Source: Actinomycetospora soli (lineage in GTDB: Bacteria; Actinomycetota; Actinomycetes; Mycobacteriales; Pseudonocardiaceae). Taken from it: a DNA stretch of 57,717 nucleotides. Made by a program: the position numbers and the translations under genes. Below the pieces are notes generated by a model. It saw nothing but the letters and a program-made list of their open reading frames with translations. It was not told the origin of the DNA and did not search any database. The stretch spans positions 1 to 57,717 of the forward strand of contig NZ_JAJNDA010000026.1 of the NCBI RefSeq assembly GCF_021026295.1. Reading direction: 5' to 3'. This document shows, one piece after another, positions 47,694 through 56,419 of this stretch (within the stretch, counting starts at the first letter, position 1; each line of letters begins with the position of its first letter).

Positions 47694-48781
47694 GCCGGCT
47701 TGCGCGCCAACAGCACGCCGCGGTCGGCGGCGGTCGCGCGGTGGGTGATGTCGACGAAGCCGACGGCCGCGGCGAAGTCGGAGAGCTCGCCGACCGACCA
47801 GCACTTACCCGGGGTCGAGTGCATCAGCAGCGTCGAGTACTCCGCGACCGGTTGGGGCCCGGTCTTGTCCTGATTGATGTGGGTGTCGTGGTCGAGAAGC
47901 CACCCGCCGGGCTCGAGGGCGGCGAACGAGGCAGCCAGCAGCGCCTGGACGCGTTCGCCGTCCCAGTCGTGGAGAACCTGCGAGAACAGGTGAGCGTCGA
48001 ACCCGGGTGCCAGCGCGTCGGTGAACATGTCGCCCTCGATGACCTCAATGCGCTCGTTCAGGCCGCGCTCGGCGAGCAGAGTGCGCGCCGCCTCATCGAC
48101 TGGGGCGCGCTCGAAGACTGCTGCCTGGGCCTGCGGGCGCGCCTCAAGCAGCGCGGCGGCATAGACCCCGGAGCTCCCGCCGATGTCGAGCAGTCGCGCA
48201 AAGCTCAAATCCGCGACCGCTTCCGCGAGCGCGGGCCCGAGGAACGCGCCCCGAGCGTCCATCGCGGCCGTGATCCGGTGAGCGAAGTCAACGTCATCCA
48301 GGCGACCTGACCAGTCGCTTGCGGCGCTGCCGGTCGGCTCGCTCCGGTCCTGGTCAGCGCTAGGAGCTGCCGGCGCGGAGGCGCTCGCCCACGCCGCCGG
48401 CGCGTCGGTGCGCAGGACCTGGACGAACTCGCCCACCGCCGGGCGCTCGCGCAACGAGGAGTAGTAGGCGCGCAGATCGAACCGCGACCCGGCCACCAGA
48501 TGCTGACGAGCGAGCTCGGTGACCGCGACCCGATCACCGGACGCGAGATCACGGACCACCAGGCCCTGCGCGGCGGCCAGCGTCAGCAACACGTCCGCAG
48601 GGCGAGCAGCCCACCCCATGGCCTCGCACACGCCCTTGGCCGAGACCGGTCCGTGCTCGTCCAACCACGAGAACAGGTCGAACTCCGCCACCGCGGCGAT
48701 CAACAGGTCCGCGGCATACGCGCCATCGCGAACGCGATACAGCCTCGTTGGATCAAGGACGTCGTCGGCCACGGCCAGCAC
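47690..48781 (-). CDS. O-methyltransferase-like class I methyltransferase
   Basis: The 363-residue protein has a winged-helix dimerisation part (LLIAAVAEFDLFSWLDEHGP, ARPADVLLTLAAAQGLVV) and a SAM-binding domain (FARLLDIGGSSGVYAAALLE, FDAHLFSQVLHDWDGERVQA). It ends GVLLARKPA, the usual terminal strand of the family. It resembles bacterial O-methyltransferases of secondary metabolism, but the substrate is unknown. GTG 48781 is used as start; GTG 48772 is possible. Its 3' end overlaps istB by four bases. Confidence 0.8.
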   Translation of the reverse strand: MLAVADDVLDPTRLYRVRDGAYAADLLIAAVAEFDLFSWLDEHGPVSAKGVCEAMGWAARPADVLLTLAAAQGLVVRDLASGDRVAVTELARQHLVAGSRFDLRAYYSSLRERPAVGEFVQVLRTDAPAAWASASAPAAPSADQDRSEPTGSAASDWSGRLDDVDFAHRITAAMDARGAFLGPALAEAVADLSFARLLDIGGSSGVYAAALLEARPQAQAAVFERAPVDEAARTLLAERGLNERIEVIEGDMFTDALAPGFDAHLFSQVLHDWDGERVQALLAASFAALEPGGWLLDHDTHINQDKTGPQPVAEYSTLLMHSTPGKCWSVGELSDFAAAVGFVDITHRATAADRGVLLARKPA

Positions 48782-48885
48782 CCTGCCCCGCTACCTCCAG
48801 GCTGTCACCCCCGAAGTCGATCAACACGGCTCGCCGCCGGGGCCAGATTCGATGAAGACGGCGGGGCCACGCCTCTTGACGACAC

Positions 48886-49398
48886 TCACCGCGGGCCGCC
48901 TAGCGGAAAGTGCAGCTCGCTCATCCGCGGGACCGCGTCACTCTCGGCTCGTCGGCGCCCTCGCCTGGTTCCTGTCCCCGCACGCGACATGACGTGAGTG
49001 ATCGCATCTCGGTGTCCGTGAACCTGCAGATGGGCACCCGGCTTGTCCGGGTTGGGCCACCGCTCGTACTCGTAGCGGAACAGAGGCTCACCCTTGGCTT
49101 TCGCGCCCTGCCAGACCTTGAACTCGGAGTTGTCGACAGCCGGGTACTGCCCGGGGGCGTCCCAAGAGAGGAACATCAACACGGTCAGGGTGAGCAGAGG
49201 CTCGCCGTCGACCTTAAGCGGCACCCCTGTGTCGGGGCTTTGCCTGATGCTGATGCGTCCCCGCCCCTGCTCATCGGTGAGCACGGCCGCTTCGAACCGG
49301 TCGCAGCCAGGGACCAGCGTCTTGACCGTGGCGGTGAGGTCGTCCGCAAACTGGTTGGCCTGCTCCTCGAGGCTTGATGGCGGCTCGACAGCCGTCAC
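48886..49398 (-). CDS. Unknown protein coupled to the next small gene
   Basis: The start GTG 49398 overlaps the stop of the upstream gene. The 170-residue protein has helix EEQANQFADDLTATVKTLVP, then strands GRISIRQSPDTGVPLKV, LTLTVLMFLSWD and LFRYEYERWPNPDKPGAHLQ, VHGHRDAITH. The FRYEYxR...AHLxVH arrangement recalls TumE/DUF6516-like toxins, but the match is weak. The C-terminus is basic. Confidence 0.45.
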   Translation of the reverse strand: MTAVEPPSSLEEQANQFADDLTATVKTLVPGCDRFEAAVLTDEQGRGRISIRQSPDTGVPLKVDGEPLLTLTVLMFLSWDAPGQYPAVDNSEFKVWQGAKAKGEPLFRYEYERWPNPDKPGAHLQVHGHRDAITHVMSRAGTGTRRGRRRAESDAVPRMSELHFPLGGPR

Positions 49399-49601
49399 GC
49401 GGGGCGCTGGGCGCCGTCGCGCAGGTAGTCGAGGCCCCGCAGCTCTTCGTAGGCGGCGAGCTCTTCGGCATCGAGGGCGTACCGGCTCCCCCGGTCTCGC
49501 AAGTCGGCCTCGGTGGTCTTCACCCGCGCAAGGATCGTGGTGCGGCGCTTGTCCAGCTTGTCGCTGTTGAAGACCTTGACTCTCTTGGCGCTCCCGGGCA
49601 T
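49395..49601 (-). CDS. Small charged protein, first gene of the pair
   Basis: The product is 68 residues from ATG 49601, with GAGGAG nearby upstream. The sequence PGSAKRVKVFNSDKLDKRRT and LRDRGSRYALDAEELAAYEE is highly charged and helical. It is coupled to the 170-residue gene by GTGA. The pair has the size and order of antitoxin-toxin modules, but neither is a family I can name. Confidence 0.45.
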   Translation of the reverse strand: MPGSAKRVKVFNSDKLDKRRTTILARVKTTEADLRDRGSRYALDAEELAAYEELRGLDYLRDGAQRPA

Positions 49602-49736
49602 CGGACGCTCCTCCCGTGTGACCGTTCGTCTCTGCCATCAACGAGATACCACGCCACTCTGACACTCATGGGTCACCCGGTCGACTGACCCGTGGGTTCG
49701 AGGACGCCTGTCCGTGCACTCGACCAGGTAATCCTG

Positions 49737-49935
49737 TCGTCGTTTCGGCCGCGCTCCGCGGACCTCGGGTTCTCCGGGCGGGCCAGGCGCCGGAGGCGAG
49801 CGGAGCGGTCCCTGGCGGGTCCGGGGGTTCCGTGGTCACCTCCGGTCGGCCGGGACGACGTCAGGGATGATCCCGCTCTACTCACTCCTGTCGGAGTGAG
49901 GCCCAGGGTCCGGGGCGGAGCCCCGCCCGCTCTCT
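49737..49935. repeat. Dispersed repeat, copy 2 (longest)
   Basis: The first 130 bp match copy 1 (42597-42728) and the second part matches copy 3 (51025-51160), including CTCACTCC-tgtc-GGAGTGAG and GGGGCGGAGCCCCGC hairpins. In copy 3 the first hairpin is changed on both sides (CTCGC opposite GCGAG), so pairing is kept. Confidence 0.7.
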
Positions 49936-50295
49936 GCTCGTCCGGCTGCTGCGGGGTCGGGAGGTCAGCACCTGGCCCCGGTTCGGCGGATGGGGCTCGG
50001 GCTCGACCACCCCGACGGTCGAGCCCGGGCCCACGGTGCACGGTCGGTGCTCCCAGCTCCGAATCGTCCACCCCATGGTTGTATCGCGGCCAAGGCCCCC
50101 GCCGCTGAGCTGCACAAACGCGACGTCCGGCGGTCTGAGGCGGAACCACCGGATCGGAGTATCCAGCGGCCGGCACCGGGTCGTCACCGGCCACCCACGC
50201 GGCCCTGTCGGCCCCTCCGGTCGGCCCAACTCGCCCGCGTGGCCGCCACCGCGGTACTCGCCGGACCCGCGCCGGGGTGACCCGCCGCCGGGCGC

Positions 50296-50324
50296 CTGAT
50301 AATCCGTCCTGCGCGGTTATGACA
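50296..50324 (+). repeat. 29-bp dispersed dyad site, copy B
   Basis: It begins CTGATAATCCGTC, identical to copy A at 5218, and ends GGTTATGACA. It lies just downstream of the methyltransferase gene at 50363. Confidence 0.5.
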
Positions 50325-50362
50325 GCGAGTGGAGACGCTGCGGCATCCGCCTCGAGGCGACG

Positions 50363-50980
50363 TCAGCGGGCCGCGGCAGCGATCGCGGCGAACCGTCGGT
50401 CCGGTCGCTCCGGGAGCGCGTACTGCACCCGCTGCAGCTCCACGAACCCAGCCTGAGCCAGGTGCTCAGCGAAGACGGCCACCGGCCAGTGGTAGGCGGT
50501 GGTCACCTTGTGCCCGAAGGTGGCGACCTCACCGGCGCTGTCGAAGAAGCCGACCACGAGCACGCCGGAGACCTGCAGCAGACGTCGGAACTCCGCGAGG
50601 GCCCGGTCGAGCTCGACCGGCGCCATGTGAATGGTCGAGTACCAGGACAGGACCCCGGCGACGGATCCGGCGGGAAGGTCGACATCGGTGAGCGAACCGA
50701 GCTGGAAGTCCGGGCCGGGATGGGTCTGACGGGCGTGTTCGATGAACCTGGGCACCAGGTCGATGCCCGTCACGTCCACGCCGGACGAGTGGAGGTGGCC
50801 GGTCCAGTGGCCGGGCCCGCAGCCGAGGTCGAGCACGGGCCCGGACAAGCCGGTGAGGTGGTCTCGAATGATCGCCATGTCCTCGGGGTGGGTCCGGTCC
50901 TCCCACCCGTCGTCGAAGAGCCCGATGTACTGCTCCGACATGGCCGAGTAGGCCTTTCGCACCGTCTCCTCGGGTCCCAT
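50363..50980 (-). CDS. Class I SAM-dependent methyltransferase
   Basis: The 205-residue protein has the Methyltransf_11/25 pattern: GPVLDLGCGPGHWTGHLHSS (motif I), VDVTGIDLVPRFIEHARQ (acidic motif), FQLGSLTDVDLPAGSVAGVL and LAEFRRLLQVSGVLVVGFFD. The substrate is unknown; stand-alone enzymes of this size often act on small molecules. Start is ATG 50980. It is flanked by repeats, so it may have been moved as cargo. Confidence 0.85.
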   Translation of the reverse strand: MGPEETVRKAYSAMSEQYIGLFDDGWEDRTHPEDMAIIRDHLTGLSGPVLDLGCGPGHWTGHLHSSGVDVTGIDLVPRFIEHARQTHPGPDFQLGSLTDVDLPAGSVAGVLSWYSTIHMAPVELDRALAEFRRLLQVSGVLVVGFFDSAGEVATFGHKVTTAYHWPVAVFAEHLAQAGFVELQRVQYALPERPDRRFAAIAAAAR

Positions 50981-51024
50981 GGCGGCAGGCTAAGTGCGGC
51001 CCCCGACAACGAACCCCGACCCGG

Positions 51025-51160
51025 AACCTGTCGTCCCTCGGCGGGCCCGGGGTTCCGTAGTCACGGTTGGTCGAGACGACGTCAGAACCTCCTCCTGCCC
51101 TCCTCGCCTCCTGTCGGAGCGAGGACCTGGGGCCGGGGCGGAGGCCCCGCTTCCTCTTGA
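51025..51160. repeat. Dispersed repeat, copy 3
   Basis: It contains GGGGTTCCGTAGTCACGG and CCTCCTGTCGGAGCGAGGA, then GGCCGGGGCGGAGGCCCCGC, matching the second half of copy 2. It lies between the methyltransferase start and the tRNA-like gene. Confidence 0.65.
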
Positions 51161-51178
51161 GGCCCACGGACATGCAGA

Positions 51179-51217
51179 AGGCCGCAGGGGAGCGATCTGC
51201 GCTCGACCCTGCGGCCT
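51179..51217 (-). terminator. Terminator behind the tRNA-like gene
   Basis: AGGCCGCAGGG at 51179-51189 and CCCTGCGGCCT at 51207-51217 form a perfect 11-bp stem; on the minus strand TCTG follows. Confidence 0.7.
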
Positions 51218-51219
51218 CT

Positions 51220-51292
51220 GAAGCTAGGCGGGATTCGAACCCGCGACCGCCTCTTAGTCGGAGAGGTGCTCTATCCACTGAGCTACTAGGAC
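51220..51292 (-). tRNA. tRNA-like gene with aberrant anticodon loop and acceptor stem
   Basis: On the minus strand the D arm (GCTCAGTGGATAGAGC), T arm (GCGGGTTCGAATCCCGC) and anticodon stem (CCTCT/AGAGG) are perfect. The seven-base anticodon loop is CCGACTA, which lacks U33 and would place GAC at 34-36. In the acceptor stem only four of seven pairs form (GTCCTAG against CTAGCTT); positions 1-3 do not pair properly. No CCA is encoded. It could be a degenerate tRNA, a recombined attachment site or a decoy. I give no amino-acid identity. Confidence 0.6.
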
Positions 51293-51344
51293 GTGCCCCA
51301 GTCTACCGACCGGCGTGCACCCGCTGGTGGTGTCGATGCCCCGC

Positions 51345-51875
51345 TCAGGGACAGGCGAGGATCGCCTGGAACGGGCCGTAGAGCCCAAAGCAGGTGTGGT
51401 CGATGACCCGGCCGTGGTTGACGCCCTCGATGCCGCTGCGGGTCCAGATGATCCCGAGCTCGGGCTGGGCGTCGGTGACGTCGATGAGCCGGTCGAGCTG
51501 CGCGATCCACGCCTCGGCGCCGGCGTTGTCGAGTTCGGCGCGGGTGACTGCTCGGCCGTGGCGGTCGTGGGCGGCGAGGAAGACGTGCACGTGGGGGTGG
51601 GAGGTGCGTGACCAGGAGACCTGGTCGTGGCGTTGTGGGGTCATCGGGACGTCGGGGAACGCGGCGGCGAGGACGGCCACCGCGTGCCCCATCGCCGGCT
51701 CATACGCGGCGAGCCCGGCGGCGAGGTAGCGGTCGCGGCTGCCGCGGCGGGCCTGCTGCTCGAGCCAGGCGATGTAGGCGGGCGGGGCGACGACCTGCAC
51801 GTCCCACGCGTCGCCGGGTGGTGCCCCGGTCGCGGGGTCGAACAGCTCGGGGGGTGTCGCCAGCACGCCGCTCAT
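51345..51875 (-). CDS. Small protein coupled to the relaxase, with an HxH element
   Basis: ATG 51875 overlaps the relaxase stop (ATGA). The 176-residue protein contains RHDQVSWSRTSHPHVHVFLA and then DRHGRAVTRAELDNAGAEAW, with a C-terminal helix-strand part (QLDRLIDVTDAQPELGIIWT). The hydrophobic strand with HVHVFL followed by a G-x(4-6)-EL turn is similar to HUH nuclease cores, but only one such element is seen and no Tyr pair is evident. It may help the relaxase at oriT. No family name assigned. Confidence 0.5.
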   Translation of the reverse strand: MSGVLATPPELFDPATGAPPGDAWDVQVVAPPAYIAWLEQQARRGSRDRYLAAGLAAYEPAMGHAVAVLAAAFPDVPMTPQRHDQVSWSRTSHPHVHVFLAAHDRHGRAVTRAELDNAGAEAWIAQLDRLIDVTDAQPELGIIWTRSGIEGVNHGRVIDHTCFGLYGPFQAILACP

Positions 51876-54800
51876 TCCATCTCCAACCCGGCGTCGATGT
51901 CACGCTCGCGCTGGAGCTGCAGCTGGTGGGCGGGATTCATCTCGCGGAGCTGCTGCTGGGCGCGCTGCAGCTCGAGGTCAGTCTCGATCTCGGCGTACGC
52001 CGCTCGAGACCGTTCCCGCTGCTTGGCCTGCGCTTCGACGGCAGCGAGGCGCGCCTGCTCCTGCACCCGCGCCAGTTCCTGCGCGCGGGCCTCCCGGCGC
52101 TGCTCGCTGAGCTCGACGGCGGCGCGCAGCCGCTCGCGGGCCTGCTCGGATGCGACCCGCTCGGCGTCGCGTTCGGCCTGAGTCTCTTCGGGCACCAGCC
52201 GGACCGGTTCCGGGTCGGGCCGCTCAACGGTCGCGCGGGTCTCGGGCAGCCCGCGACGGTCGAGCTCGTCCGCGGCGGCCTTGTCGGCCTCCCGCTCGCC
52301 GGTGGTGCGCTCCCACCAGGCGCCGCGTCGTTCGTGGGCGACGCGCAGGGTCGCGGCGTGGGCCTCGTCGTCGGCTGCCATCCGCTCGTGGCGGGCGGCG
52401 TCGCGCTCCAGCTCGTCGCGGCGGCGGGCGTCCGGGGCGAGCTGTTCGAGGCGGGCGCGCTCGAGGACGGCGTCCTCGTGCCACTGCCGGGCGGTGCGGG
52501 AGGTGTCGGCGAGCTGGTCGGCGACCCACGTCGGGGCCTGCTCGGCCTCGCGGGCCCATCGCTCGCGGGTGGCGTACAGCTCGGCGTCCGGCTCGGCGCG
52601 CCAGTCCCGCTCCCCGGACTCGGGTGCCCGGTCGGGGGTCGCGGCGAGCGCCGCGTCGTACAGAGCCCGCTCCAAGGGCCGCTCCCGCGACGGCGGGGCA
52701 CCGAGGGAGAGCCGATCGGGGCCGATCCCGGCGTGCTCCCGGTACAACGCGGCCGCTCCGGCCCGATCACGCCACGCTGCCACCTCAGCGATGTCGGCCT
52801 CGAGGTCGGGGCGCTCGCCGACGGTGACCGCCCACGCGGGGGCCTCGGCGGCGACGCGGTCTCCGAGGTCGCGCTGACGCTCGCTGAGCAGCGCGGCGAC
52901 CTGGCGGCGGTACTCCGACACCGGCTCGCCCTCGCGCTCGACGACTCGCGTGGTCCAGTCAGCCGAGTCGACCGCGCGGTCGGGGTCGTAGGCCTGGACC
53001 AGGCCGCGGATCCGGTGGCGCAGGGCGTCGGGCACCGAGTCGACGTCGTCGAACCCGCGGGACTCGACTGCGCGGTCGAGCAACGCGGCCGGGTCGTGGC
53101 CGGCGAGCTCGGCGGCGTCCAGGGCCGCGAGCAGCCGCCCGGTCCCGCGGTCCGCGGGGTCGATCCCGGCCGCGAGACCATCGCCGAGGCGCTCGCGCAG
53201 GTGCTCGAGGTGGCGGGGGTGGCCCTCGTGCTCCATCGCGACCTGCAGCCGCGACAGCAGCGCCGTCGCGGAGTTCTCCTCGAGCTGCGCGCCGGCGAGC
53301 ACCGCGGCCGCAGCGTGCTGGGCGCCCTCACGCGCCAGCACGGCCGTCAGCCGCTCGGCGGCGACCTCAGCGAGGCGCTGCGGCTCGTGGGCGTCGGGCT
53401 CGCGCTCGGTCACCAGATACAGGTAGTTGTGCTGCCGCCCGCGGCTGGCGCCGACGTAGACCGCCTCGCGGGTGGCGTCCCGGTCGACGACGTCGTGCGA
53501 GGCGTCGACGGTGATCCCCTCGGCGGCGAACACCGTGGAGGCGTAGCCCAGCGCGGCGTGCTCGGCGAGGTAGTCGGCCGGGAGGTGCGCGATCGCGCCG
53601 TGCCGGTCGCGGCCCAGAATCGTGCCGTCGTCGCCGCGCCCGACAATTGTGTAGCGGCTTCGGTTCATCACCGGCTCGGCGACCCCGTCGCGGGAGGGGT
53701 CGACGCGCAGGCCCCAGGCGTTGCGGCGGGTCTCGATGACGTCGCCGAGGCCGGCGGCGTTGTCGTCGGCGAGCTCGGCGATCGGGGTGCGATCGACGCG
53801 GCCGAGGGAGACCAGTTCGCCCTGCAGCTCGGCGGACATGTCTGCGGCGAGGTCGTTGGTGCCGACGACGAGCACGGCGTCGAGCCCGGCGAGGCGGTCG
53901 ACCAGCCATCCTCGGCGGGCGGCCGCGGTCATCTCCTCGACGGTGCCGGCGACGAGGCGGCCGTGGTCGGCGTAGGCCTCCACGGCGCGGGGGTCGCCGT
54001 CGCGCAGCTGCAGCGACGCCTCGGCCTCCCAGGACTGCTGGAAGCGGTGCGGCTGGTCGAGGGTGTGGACCTGCCCGGCGGGGAGGGTGTCGGCGAGGTG
54101 GGCGAACAGGCCTCCGGCGCCGACGGCGTCGAGTTGGTGGGGGTCGCCGACGTAGACGACCTTCGCGCCGACCCGCGCGGCCGCGGTGGAGATCGCGGCG
54201 AGATCGGGGGTGGAGGCCATCGAGGCCTCGTCGACGACGACCAGGTCGTCGGGGCGCAGCGGCATCCGGGCCTGGCCGGTGATCGGGTCGGGGGTGACGG
54301 CGCCGAGGAAGCGGGTGGTGTTCAGCGCGGTCAAGCCGTCCCCGGCGAGGTTCGCGGTGGCGATCTGGGCGGTGGCGACGCCGTAGACGGTGCCGCCGGT
54401 GGTCTCGCTCCACGCGTGGGCGAGCGCGCCGACGGTGCGGGATTTCCCGGTGCCGGCCGGGCCGATCAGGACGTCGCCGTGGCGCCCGGAGGTGACGATG
54501 CCGAGTACCGCTTCGGCCTGGTCGACCGACAGCCCGGCCTGCTCGCAGGCGGCCTGAACCGGGTCGCGGTCGAGCACCCGGGCGCCGGTGCGGGTCGCGT
54601 AGGTGCCGACGCCGGCTTCGGTCTCCAAGTGGGCGGCAGTGGCGAAGCGGCGTTCCTCGTGCGGGCGGAACACCGGGCGACCGTCGCGGCGCAGCAGCTC
54701 GGCGGGGACCTCGACGGGCTCGTGCCCGGTCAGCTGCACGACGTCGAACCCCGCACCGGGTGCGATGACGGCGCGGGCGAGGTCCTCGAGCGCCGCGGGC

Positions 54801-56140
54801 CGCTCGGCGGCCGGGACCCCGAGGGCTGCGGCGTCGCCGAGGTGGCGGTCGATGGCGTCGACGAGGTTGCCGAGCATCCACGTCGAGTAGGCGGCCTGGA
54901 CGTCGGCCAGGCCGGCGGCCATCGCCTCCTGCACCCGGCCGGGGTCGGCGGCCAGCGCGGGTGCGGCGGTGGCCATCGCGACCGCGGCCAGTTCGACCTC
55001 GTCGACGGCGGCCACGAGGTGGCCACGGCGGCCAAGGTCGCTGTCGGCCCATGCGGCCACCGCGGCCGGGCCGGCCATCCCTGTCTTGGCCGCCCGGGTG
55101 TCGTAGGTGGCCTCCTGGGCCATCACCTTGCGCGCCGCGGCCCCGGGTTCGCGGCCGTGCCGGTCGCGGTAGCGCTCGACCATGGCCTCGACGCGCTCCA
55201 CGATCTGGCCGCGGCGGGTGGAGGCGTTGCGCAGCAGCGCCGGGTCGACCCCGGCGACCTCGCGGGCCTTGCCGTCGGGGCGGGTCTCGAACGCCACCCC
55301 GACCCGGTCGGTCATCTCCTGCTCGACGGCGCGCTCGTAGGCGGTGGCGATGGCCTCCTTGAACGCCCGGAACCCCTTGCCGTCCAGGGCGCCGATGCGC
55401 CCGTCGGCGGTGCCGACGCGGTTGAGGACCGCAGCGTGGGTGTGCAGCTGCGGGTCTCCGGAGCGGCTGGTGTGGTGGGCGAACGCCACCACTGCGAGGC
55501 CCTCGGCTTCGGCGTAGACCCTGCCGTGCTCGGTGCGCCCGAACCGGGTGTGCGCGACGTGCTGCTCGGCGTAGGAGAGGGCGATCTTCACGGCTTCGTC
55601 GTGGGCGGCTCGGACCTTCTCGGCTTCGCCGTGCAGCCCGGCCGCGAGGTAGGCGGCGTAGAGCACCGAGACGCTCTTGACGGGCGAGAACGTGAAGTCG
55701 TAGTAGGCGACTGGGCGGGTGCCGCCGGCGGCGGCTTCGCGTTCCATCGCCCGTGCCCGCTCGGGGGAGGGGTCGGGTTCGGCGGCCTGCAGCTTCGCCA
55801 GCCGCTCCTCGTAGCCCTTGTAGGTGCGGGGCTTGGACCCGATGTAGGTCGGGTCGCGCTCGGTCGAGTCAGGGCGGCGCAGCTGCCCGAAGATCGCCCG
55901 CACCTGCTCCTCGCGGGCCTGGGCGCCGGCCTCGATGTCGCTGAGGCCGAGGGCCTCCCAGCCCTTCCCCAGCCACACGCCCTGAGGCTCGCCCATCTCC
56001 ATCGCCTTCGCGAAGTAGCGGTCCGCGCCGAGCTCGGCGGCGTCCGCGCGGGCCTCCAGCTCGTGGGCGTGCTCGTGAGCCTCGCAGCCCGCCAGCAGGT
56101 ACTCCACAGCCCCGGCGCCGATGGCGGTGATCCGGAGCAT
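51872..56140 (-). CDS. MobF-family conjugative relaxase/helicase (TraA/TrwC-like)
   Basis: ATG 56140 (MLRITAIGAGAVEYLL) is the canonical MobF start; an open extension to 56623 is rejected. The 1422 residues comprise a TrwC relaxase domain (1 to about 330): candidate Tyr near the N-terminus, YYDFTFSPVKSVSVLYAAYL and the histidine motif GDPQLHTHAAVLNRV (about 230). A RecD-like helicase follows with Walker A GPAGTGKSRT (about 560), VVDEAS (about 635) and GDPHQLDAV (about 667). The final 400 residues are a charged, coiled-coil-rich tail. It nicks oriT and unwinds the transferred strand. The small HxH gene is coupled downstream. Confidence 0.92.
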   Translation of the reverse strand: MLRITAIGAGAVEYLLAGCEAHEHAHELEARADAAELGADRYFAKAMEMGEPQGVWLGKGWEALGLSDIEAGAQAREEQVRAIFGQLRRPDSTERDPTYIGSKPRTYKGYEERLAKLQAAEPDPSPERARAMEREAAAGGTRPVAYYDFTFSPVKSVSVLYAAYLAAGLHGEAEKVRAAHDEAVKIALSYAEQHVAHTRFGRTEHGRVYAEAEGLAVVAFAHHTSRSGDPQLHTHAAVLNRVGTADGRIGALDGKGFRAFKEAIATAYERAVEQEMTDRVGVAFETRPDGKAREVAGVDPALLRNASTRRGQIVERVEAMVERYRDRHGREPGAAARKVMAQEATYDTRAAKTGMAGPAAVAAWADSDLGRRGHLVAAVDEVELAAVAMATAAPALAADPGRVQEAMAAGLADVQAAYSTWMLGNLVDAIDRHLGDAAALGVPAAERPAALEDLARAVIAPGAGFDVVQLTGHEPVEVPAELLRRDGRPVFRPHEERRFATAAHLETEAGVGTYATRTGARVLDRDPVQAACEQAGLSVDQAEAVLGIVTSGRHGDVLIGPAGTGKSRTVGALAHAWSETTGGTVYGVATAQIATANLAGDGLTALNTTRFLGAVTPDPITGQARMPLRPDDLVVVDEASMASTPDLAAISTAAARVGAKVVYVGDPHQLDAVGAGGLFAHLADTLPAGQVHTLDQPHRFQQSWEAEASLQLRDGDPRAVEAYADHGRLVAGTVEEMTAAARRGWLVDRLAGLDAVLVVGTNDLAADMSAELQGELVSLGRVDRTPIAELADDNAAGLGDVIETRRNAWGLRVDPSRDGVAEPVMNRSRYTIVGRGDDGTILGRDRHGAIAHLPADYLAEHAALGYASTVFAAEGITVDASHDVVDRDATREAVYVGASRGRQHNYLYLVTEREPDAHEPQRLAEVAAERLTAVLAREGAQHAAAAVLAGAQLEENSATALLSRLQVAMEHEGHPRHLEHLRERLGDGLAAGIDPADRGTGRLLAALDAAELAGHDPAALLDRAVESRGFDDVDSVPDALRHRIRGLVQAYDPDRAVDSADWTTRVVEREGEPVSEYRRQVAALLSERQRDLGDRVAAEAPAWAVTVGERPDLEADIAEVAAWRDRAGAAALYREHAGIGPDRLSLGAPPSRERPLERALYDAALAATPDRAPESGERDWRAEPDAELYATRERWAREAEQAPTWVADQLADTSRTARQWHEDAVLERARLEQLAPDARRRDELERDAARHERMAADDEAHAATLRVAHERRGAWWERTTGEREADKAAADELDRRGLPETRATVERPDPEPVRLVPEETQAERDAERVASEQARERLRAAVELSEQRREARAQELARVQEQARLAAVEAQAKQRERSRAAYAEIETDLELQRAQQQLREMNPAHQLQLQRERDIDAGLEME

Positions 56141-56419
56141 GAGGCGACGGTACGGCCCCACGCGGCCGCCCCCAAGATCATTCCGCGATAGCAATGGCAT
56201 AGGTGTGTTGCGGTTGAGCGACAGCGAAATGCCTGAGGTCGAGCGTAGCGAGATGCAGTGATCAACAGGCGACATGAGGGTGCAGGTCAGGGCACAGACG
56301 GCAGGTGATGGATGGCTGCTGCGCAGCAGCAGAGAAGAAGTGATCAGCAAGAGGTCACGATCGAATGACAAGCGATCAAGCACAGGGTGCGGATCGACAG
56401 GACACCTGAGCATGGGCGG
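56141..56419. other. Candidate oriT region
   Basis: This gap upstream of the relaxase gene is clearly lower in GC. It has TGATCA[A/G]CA repeats near 56256 and 56341 and a related GATCAAGCA near 56384, a repeated GAGCG-N(2-3)-GCGA[A/G]ATGC motif at about 56216-56255, and the perfect palindrome GCTGCTGCGCAGCAGC at 56315-56330. Such arrays and position are usual for transfer origins of MobF systems. The nick site is not identifiable by eye. Confidence 0.5.

Larger units (their letters stand above)
49602..50362. other. Intergenic region with dispersed repeat and dyad site
   Basis: I support no gene here; the open minus-strand frames are carried by the repeat and are Arg/Pro/Gly-rich. The region holds repeat copy 2 and the 29-bp site at 50296-50324. 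Confidence 0.55.

Noticed and set aside
49673..50194. Minus-strand open frame of 173 codons
   Set aside because: Its sequence comes from the dispersed non-coding repeat and G/C-rich flanks; no start signal.
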